64,000 nucleotides of DNA from Marinobacter sp. AC-23 (lineage in GTDB: Bacteria; Pseudomonadota; Gammaproteobacteria; Pseudomonadales; Oleiphilaceae): positions 26,615-90,614 of the forward strand of contig NZ_MBPP01000019.1 of assembly GCF_001858325.1 (NCBI RefSeq). Reading direction: 5' to 3'. A program made the translations under genes and the position numbers. This document shows positions 58,718-64,000 of this stretch, piece by piece; position 1 is the first letter of the stretch, and every line of letters starts with the position of its first letter. The notes beneath the pieces are model-generated. The model searched no databases. It was not told the origin of the DNA and saw only the letters and a list, made by a program, of their open reading frames with translations.

Positions 58718-60271
58718 TCAGGAGCGCAGATACTGCTCTAGAAAATCACTGAATCCCAAGGTATCCGAGGCTTCTATCCGTCTCTGCTCTGCCAGAGAAT
58801 CCTTGCTCGCAGCGGCGAATGCTGCCTGCACCTTCGCCCCCAGCTCTTCCTTTCGGAGCGTATTCTGGTGCTTGAGCGCCATGTCCATACTCCAATCACG
58901 ATGACCCAACCCAGAAGCCTGCATGGCATCGATAACGCGCTCCGAGGGCACTTGCCGATCACCCGTTAACACGCCCCGCTGAGCCGATAACGCTTTGCAA
59001 TACACGTCATCCCCATTCCAGCCGTCCAATACCTCTGCCAGAGGTTCCAGCCGATCCAGCAGTGCCGTAGCTGCCTCACCTATGGGTGTACGCTCACCGG
59101 CGCGACACAGGGTCAGTTCGCGATTGCGACCTGCGGCGACAACGTCTTTGAAGTTGTCGTCTAACATGTTGCATTCGTCATCATCAATTTGCGGCGATTC
59201 TGACAACAAACAATCAAGCAGAAAGAGATCAAGAAAATCGACCTGAGCCTCATTAACGCCTACCGGCGAGAATGGATCCAGATCCAGGCAGCGCACCTCA
59301 ATATATTCTACCCCGCGGGATTCGAGCGCCTGAATCGGCTTCTCCCCGCTTCGGGCCGTGCGCTTGGGGCGCACCGCGCTGTAATACTCGTTCTCGATTT
59401 GCAGCACACTGGTATTGATCTGGATAAACTTGCCATCGCGCCGGGTACCCAGGGCTTCATAGGCAGGCCAGTTGGTGTGGATAGCTCTATCCAGAGTTTG
59501 AGTGTAGGTGCTGAGCTTGTTGAAGCAAATGTTCAACGAAGACTGCGCGTTGTTGTGATAACCCAGATCGCCCATACGCAAAGAGGTGGCGTGCTTGCCA
59601 AACCAGCTGCTGTCATCAAAACGGCCAAGATCGTGACCCACACCGTTCACAAAACTGGCATCCAGGGCCGGAGAAGCGCCGAACAGCAACATAAGTAGCC
59701 AACTTCTGCGACGGAAATTGCGCACCAGCCAAAAGTATTGATCAGATTTGAAATCTTTCATGGTTTGCTGGTCGCCGAGGTCACGCTGCCACTTGTCCCA
59801 GAAGCTGTCTGGTAGCGAGAGGTTATAGTGCGTGCCGGCGATGCTTTGCATCATGCGGCCATACCGCACGGCCAGGCCCTGTCGGTAAACATGCTTTAAC
59901 CGGCCGGTGTTGGACGAGCCATACTCCGCAATGGGGATGCTGGCATCTCCATTCAGTTCACAGGGCATGCTGGCTGGCCAAAAAACCTCGTCGCCCAGGT
60001 TCTGCTGAACAAAGCGGTGAGTATTGCGCAGGGATTCCAGCACCTCCGCTGTACTGCTACACACAGGCGTAATCAGCTCCAGCAGGGACTCAGAGTAATC
60101 TGTCGTAATGGTCGGGTGGGTAAGCGCCGACCCCAAAGCCTCAGGGTGTGGCGTCTGCGCGATAAACCCGTTGCGATCAACACGCAAACCTTCTTTTTCT
60201 ATCCCTTTCAGAAACCCGTTCCAGTCGCTGGCAGCGAACTGGCGAAACATAGAATGGCGGGATTCGGCCAT
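58718..60271 (-). CDS. gshA: Glutamate-cysteine ligase (GshA, gammaproteobacterial type)
   Basis: First step of glutathione synthesis. 517 residues: KGIEKEGLRVDRNGF (Glu/ATP loop), TDYSESLLELITPV, YGRMMQSIAGTHYNLSL, FGASPALDASFVNG and VEYIEVRCLDLDPFSP. ATG at 60271 with CAGGAG nine bases upstream; longer starts at 60310 lack one. Ends about 100 bases before the RMF-like gene, with no clear terminator. Confidence 0.96.
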   Translation of the reverse strand: MAESRHSMFRQFAASDWNGFLKGIEKEGLRVDRNGFIAQTPHPEALGSALTHPTITTDYSESLLELITPVCSSTAEVLESLRNTHRFVQQNLGDEVFWPASMPCELNGDASIPIAEYGSSNTGRLKHVYRQGLAVRYGRMMQSIAGTHYNLSLPDSFWDKWQRDLGDQQTMKDFKSDQYFWLVRNFRRRSWLLMLLFGASPALDASFVNGVGHDLGRFDDSSWFGKHATSLRMGDLGYHNNAQSSLNICFNKLSTYTQTLDRAIHTNWPAYEALGTRRDGKFIQINTSVLQIENEYYSAVRPKRTARSGEKPIQALESRGVEYIEVRCLDLDPFSPVGVNEAQVDFLDLFLLDCLLSESPQIDDDECNMLDDNFKDVVAAGRNRELTLCRAGERTPIGEAATALLDRLEPLAEVLDGWNGDDVYCKALSAQRGVLTGDRQVPSERVIDAMQASGLGHRDWSMDMALKHQNTLRKEELGAKVQAAFAAASKDSLAEQRRIEASDTLGFSDFLEQYLRS

Positions 60272-60340
60272 GGTTAACTCCTGCTGCAGTCGGCTGAGCC
60301 TTGCGGGCACTCGCCGGCTGGTGTAAATAGTTGAAACCGC

Positions 60341-62701
60341 TTAACGCTTATCTTTTCGGGCCGACGCAAACGCCTGCGCCAACGCCCCACCCACGGCACC
60401 TTGATCAGCGCCTCTGCCTTGGCTGCGGGGGGAAGTCTGACCCGCCGATTGCCCACTGCGGCCGCCGGCATTCTGGCTGCCAGCTGGGCGCCCGGAAGCA
60501 GGGCGTTTTGATTCTGCCTTTTCGCCCGGCTGGTCATCCATGCGCATGGTCAGCGCAATCCGTTTGCGGGGAATGTCCACCTCCATCACCTTAACCTTCA
60601 CAATATCCCCGGCCTTGACCACCTCGCGAGGGTCTTTTATGAAGGTATGGGAGAGTGCAGAGATGTGCACCAAGCCATCCTGATGAACGCCGATGTCCAC
60701 AAACGCCCCGAAATTCGTCACGTTGGTAACGGAGCCTTCCAGCACCATTCCCGGCTCAAGATCACCAAGGGTTTCCACGCCTTCCTCAAAGCTTGCGAAA
60801 CGAAATTCCGGGCGCGGATCCCGGCCAGGTTTTTCGAGCTCGGAGAGGATATCCTTGATGGTTGGCACACCGAACTTATCTGTTACGTAATCCTGTGGGT
60901 TCAGACCACGTAAAAACGCAGCATCCCCAACAATGCCTTCAACTTTGCGGCTACTCTTTGCTGCGATGGCCTCTACAACGCCATAGGCCTCGGGGTGCAC
61001 AGACGACCGGTCCAGCGGATTCTCGCCACTGGCGATACGCAAAAAACCAGCGGCCTGCTCAAAGGTTCGAGCGCCGAGCCGTGCAACCTTCAACAGTTGT
61101 TTGCGGTTTTGGAACATGCCGTTTTGATTGCGATACTCAATGATGTTCTGCGCGATGGTCTGGTTCAGGCCTGACACTCTGGACAAAAGGGGTGCAGAGG
61201 CGGTATTCAGATCAACGCCAACACCGTTAACACAGTCCTCAACAACGGCATCCAGGCTGCGAGAGAGCTGAACCTGGGACACATCGTGCTGGTATTGACC
61301 AACGCCAATGGATTTAGGTTCTATCTTCACCAGCTCCGCCAATGGATCCTGCAACCGGCGGGCAATGGAGACCGCACCACGTATCGTCACGTCCAGATCG
61401 GGCAGCTCTTTAGATGCAAACTCGGAGGCAGAGTAGATCGAGGCGCCAGACTCGCTCACAATAATGCGTGCCAGCTTCAGCTCCGGGTAACGCTTACTGA
61501 GCTCCCCCACCAGCTTTTCTGTCTCTCGGGAGGCTGTGCCATTGCCGATAGCAACCAGCTCAATGCGATACTCCCGGCACCAAACCGCAAGCTGTTCAAT
61601 GGAACGATCCCACTGTTTTTGCGGTGCATGGGGGAAGATGGCTCCATGCCCGGCAACCTGGCCGGTGTCATCAATAATCGCGACCTTCACACCTGTGCGG
61701 AGGCCAGGATCCAGTCCCAACGTCGCACGGGGCCCGGCCGGTGCAAGCAACAACAAGTCTTTCAGGTTGGCGGCAAATACATTGATGGCTTCGGTTTCAG
61801 CGGCTTCGCGCACCTGCCCCATGAGATCAGTTTCAATCTGGGTAGACAGCTTTACCCGCCAGGTCCAGCGCACCACCTCTGACAACCACTTATCAGCAGC
61901 GCGGCCGTTATCACGGATACTCCAGCGTGCGGCGATACGTTGCTCAGCAGGGTGCGGCTGGCGCCGGTCATCGTCCACATCACCCACAACCAGAGTGTAA
62001 GAAAGTATGCCTTCATTGCGGCCACGGAGAATAGCCAGTGCGCGGTGGGATGGCACTCGCTTCAGCGGCTCTACGTGATCAAAGTAATCCCGGAATTTGG
62101 CGCCTTCATTTTCCTTGCCATCAATCACAGCAACCTTTAATTGCCCTTGCTGCCAGATGAAGTCTCGCAACTCACCCAGCAGCTCCGCATCTTCAGCGAA
62201 ACGCTCCATCAAAATATAACGGGCACCATCTAGAGCCGCTTTGGCATCCGCAACTCCGGCCTCTACGTTGACATAGCCTTCGGCCGTTGCTTCTGGATCC
62301 AGAGCAGGGTCGCCATACAACGCATCAGCGAGTGGCTCCAATCCCGCTTCCCGGGCAATCTGGGCTTTGGTGCGGCGTTTGGGCTTGTAGGGGAGGTACA
62401 GGTCTTCTAGACGGTTCTTGGTCTCTGCCTCCTGAATGCTGGCGCGCAATTCGTCGCTCAGCTTGCCCTGCTCCTCAATGCTTTTGAGGATGGTACCGCG
62501 ACGGTCTTCCAGTTCTCTTAAATAACGCAGGCGTTCTTCAAGTGTACGCAGTTGGTTGTCGTCCAAAGAGCCGGTTACCTCTTTGCGGTAACGGGCTATA
62601 AACGGAACCGTGGAGCCTTCGTCCAACAGGGCGACGGTGGCATTAACCTGTTGCTCACGTACGCCGAGTTCATCGGCGATGCGCCTGGAGATACTGTTCA
62701 T
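60341..62701 (-). CDS. tex: Transcription accessory protein Tex
   Basis: 786 residues. N-terminal Tex domain ([39 protein letters not shown]), YqgF-like nuclease fold ([17 protein letters not shown]), HhH pair ([40 protein letters not shown]) and an S1 RNA-binding domain at the end ([26 protein letters not shown]). Gln/Gly/Arg-rich tail. ATG at 62701 with GAGG; the reading frame extends further up but without a start that fits. Confidence 0.96.
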   Translation of the reverse strand: MNSISRRIADELGVREQQVNATVALLDEGSTVPFIARYRKEVTGSLDDNQLRTLEERLRYLRELEDRRGTILKSIEEQGKLSDELRASIQEAETKNRLEDLYLPYKPKRRTKAQIAREAGLEPLADALYGDPALDPEATAEGYVNVEAGVADAKAALDGARYILMERFAEDAELLGELRDFIWQQGQLKVAVIDGKENEGAKFRDYFDHVEPLKRVPSHRALAILRGRNEGILSYTLVVGDVDDDRRQPHPAEQRIAARWSIRDNGRAADKWLSEVVRWTWRVKLSTQIETDLMGQVREAAETEAINVFAANLKDLLLLAPAGPRATLGLDPGLRTGVKVAIIDDTGQVAGHGAIFPHAPQKQWDRSIEQLAVWCREYRIELVAIGNGTASRETEKLVGELSKRYPELKLARIIVSESGASIYSASEFASKELPDLDVTIRGAVSIARRLQDPLAELVKIEPKSIGVGQYQHDVSQVQLSRSLDAVVEDCVNGVGVDLNTASAPLLSRVSGLNQTIAQNIIEYRNQNGMFQNRKQLLKVARLGARTFEQAAGFLRIASGENPLDRSSVHPEAYGVVEAIAAKSSRKVEGIVGDAAFLRGLNPQDYVTDKFGVPTIKDILSELEKPGRDPRPEFRFASFEEGVETLGDLEPGMVLEGSVTNVTNFGAFVDIGVHQDGLVHISALSHTFIKDPREVVKAGDIVKVKVMEVDIPRKRIALTMRMDDQPGEKAESKRPASGRPAGSQNAGGRSGQSAGQTSPRSQGRGADQGAVGGALAQAFASARKDKR

Positions 62702-62748
62702 GCAACCTCTGTGATGCTTGTCTGATAAAGCAGCAAAGGTACAGCGGC

Positions 62749-64000
62749 TTACAGTTGCAGGCAAGCGGGCTGGCCACGCTTGTTTAAAAACTGCACAAGA
62801 TCGGCCCAAGGCATGGGCCGGGCATAGTAGTAGCCTGAATTTCATCACAGTGTTGCTGTCGCAAAAACTCCAGCTGGCTTTCGGTCTCAACCCCCTCAGC
62901 CACTACGCTGATCTGAAGGCTGTGAGCCAGGCTAATGATCGCCCGAATAATGTGCTCCGCACCTGCAGACTGCCCCAGCGCCTGCACAAATGATTTGTCG
63001 ATTTTTACCAATGAGATTGGCAAGTGCTGTAAATGACTAAGAGAGGAGAACCCGGTACCGAAATCATCAAGCGCAAAGCTGATACCCAGCTGGTTGAGCT
63101 CGCGCAGGCAGCGTTGTGCATACTCGGGATCGTGCATCATGGCACTTTCCGTCAGCTCCAACTCAAGCAAGCTGGTATCAACATTAGCGTTGAAAATAAT
63201 ACGAAATATGGTTTCGGTCATTTTGCGGTCGTGGAACTGCCGGAACGAAAGATTTACCGCAAACACAAGCCCGGGAAACCCATGCTCGGCCGACGCCTGC
63301 AGGCGCTTACAGGCTTGTTCTATTACCCAATAACCGATGGGCACAATCAAACCACTGCGCTCGGCAACAGGTATGAACTCGTCTGGCCCTACCAGTCCAC
63401 GCTCCGGGTGGTTCCAGCGCAACAGACACTCAACGCCACGAACCTCGTTGCTAGCCAGATCAATCCTTGGCTGATAATACAGCTCCAGTTCATTACCTCT
63501 GAGCGCATTCCGAAGATCGGCCTCCAACCTGAGCTGGTAGCCGGCGGAAATGTGCAGCTGACGATCGTAGAAGCGATAACTGGTGCCTGGATCCCGCTTG
63601 GCCTCAAACATCGCCCGGTTGGCCCGACGCATGAGGTTTTCAGGGCTATCTCCGGCCTCCGGATAGGTGGCTACTCCCAGGCTGGCACTGACAACCACAC
63701 TCTGGCCATCAATTAAGACTGGTTCATCAAGAGCGTTAACAACCTTGCGTATGATTTGGGTGATATCCAGCGAGTCTTCAATTTTTTCAACGATAATGGC
63801 TAGCTCATCACCGCCAATGCGCATCAAGGAATCCACGCGCCGCAGCCCCTGCCGAACCTGAGCCGCAACCTTGATCATCAGCTGGTCACTTTTCTGATAG
63901 CCAAATGACTCGTTAATGCTGCGGAAATCATCAATATTCAGGTGCAACAAGGCTAGCCGGTAGCTGCCTCGTTGAGCCCTGAGCAGGGCCTGCTGCAACC
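62749..64000 (-). CDS. GGDEF-EAL protein, 5' end outside window, frameshifted near its end
   Basis: At least 410 residues. GGDEF domain with GGDEL active loop ([13 protein letters not shown]), then an EAL domain: [24 protein letters not shown] (ECL for EAL), [39 protein letters not shown] and [10 protein letters not shown], so the phosphodiesterase metal ligands are present apart from the A-to-C change. The frame ends falsely at 62784. One G at 62834-62835 restores [27 protein letters not shown] to a stop at 62749. Probably active as a phosphodiesterase, with a doubtful cyclase domain. Confidence 0.88.

Noticed and set aside
1..64000. CRISPR arrays, prophage genes or insertion sequences
   Set aside because: No repeat-spacer series, transposase, integrase other than XerC, or phage structural gene is visible.

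Overview
The window looks like chromosome of a Gammaproteobacterium close to Marinobacter, or more broadly the Pseudomonas side of the class. The evidence is gene content and order: cyaA (class I), lptM-lysA-dapF-DUF484-xerC, the Pseudomonas-type pair algZ/algR next to argH and hemC-hemD-hemX-hemY, trxA/ppx, rho-ubiD-ferredoxin reductase, and a backbone block with an ABC-F ATPase, an FKBP isomerase, rsd and dsbB. The genus call is from memory of gene order, not from a search.

Layout. 1-5581: a PlpD-like patatin/beta-barrel protein running off the left edge, two conserved unknowns and a BvgS-like sensor kinase. 5646-16782: diguanylate cyclase, xerC, DUF484, dapF, lysA, lptM, cyaA and a FimX-like protein with degenerate GGDEF and EAL domains. 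16779-24342: argH, algZ-algR and hemCDXY, closed by a strong terminator. 24390-28363: ferredoxin reductase, ubiD, a 127-bp palindromic element and rho. 28364-50597: a 22-kb metal-cofactor and formate dehydrogenase region. 50598-64000: trxA, ppx, an ABC-F ATPase, a DUF2390 protein, a DUF4124 protein, FKBP isomerase, rsd, dsbB, a FliL-like protein, an RMF-like protein, gshA, tex and a GGDEF-EAL protein that runs off the right edge.

The standout region is 28364-50597, which sits between rho and trxA, genes that are neighbours in Pseudomonas. It carries (i) moaB-moeA-moaD-moaE behind a candidate molybdenum-cofactor riboswitch; (ii) a periplasmic formate dehydrogenase operon (TorD-like chaperone, TAT accessory protein, catalytic, iron-sulfur and cytochrome b subunits) ending in a 42-aa secreted peptide and a TusA-like protein; (iii) DUF3305/DUF3306; (iv) a divergent operon of a four-cluster ferredoxin-like protein, an Mrp/ApbC ATPase, a biotin/lipoate-ligase-like protein without the catalytic lysine, and DUF6505; (v) tungstate transporter tupB-tupC-tupA run together with fdhD-mobA-mobB and a second moeA; (vi) an HTH/ligand-binding regulator and a MOT1-type molybdate transporter. 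Together these cover metal uptake, cofactor synthesis, sulfuration, insertion and the enzyme. Module (iv) has no assigned function.

Quality warning. At least eleven genes are interrupted by single missing bases (two in dsbB), mostly in short G/C runs, including rho and the catalytic motif of dsbB. Restoring one base per site recovers the expected protein each time. This is best explained as homopolymer under-calling in the assembly, so these genes are annotated as whole CDSs with the site stated, not as pseudogenes.
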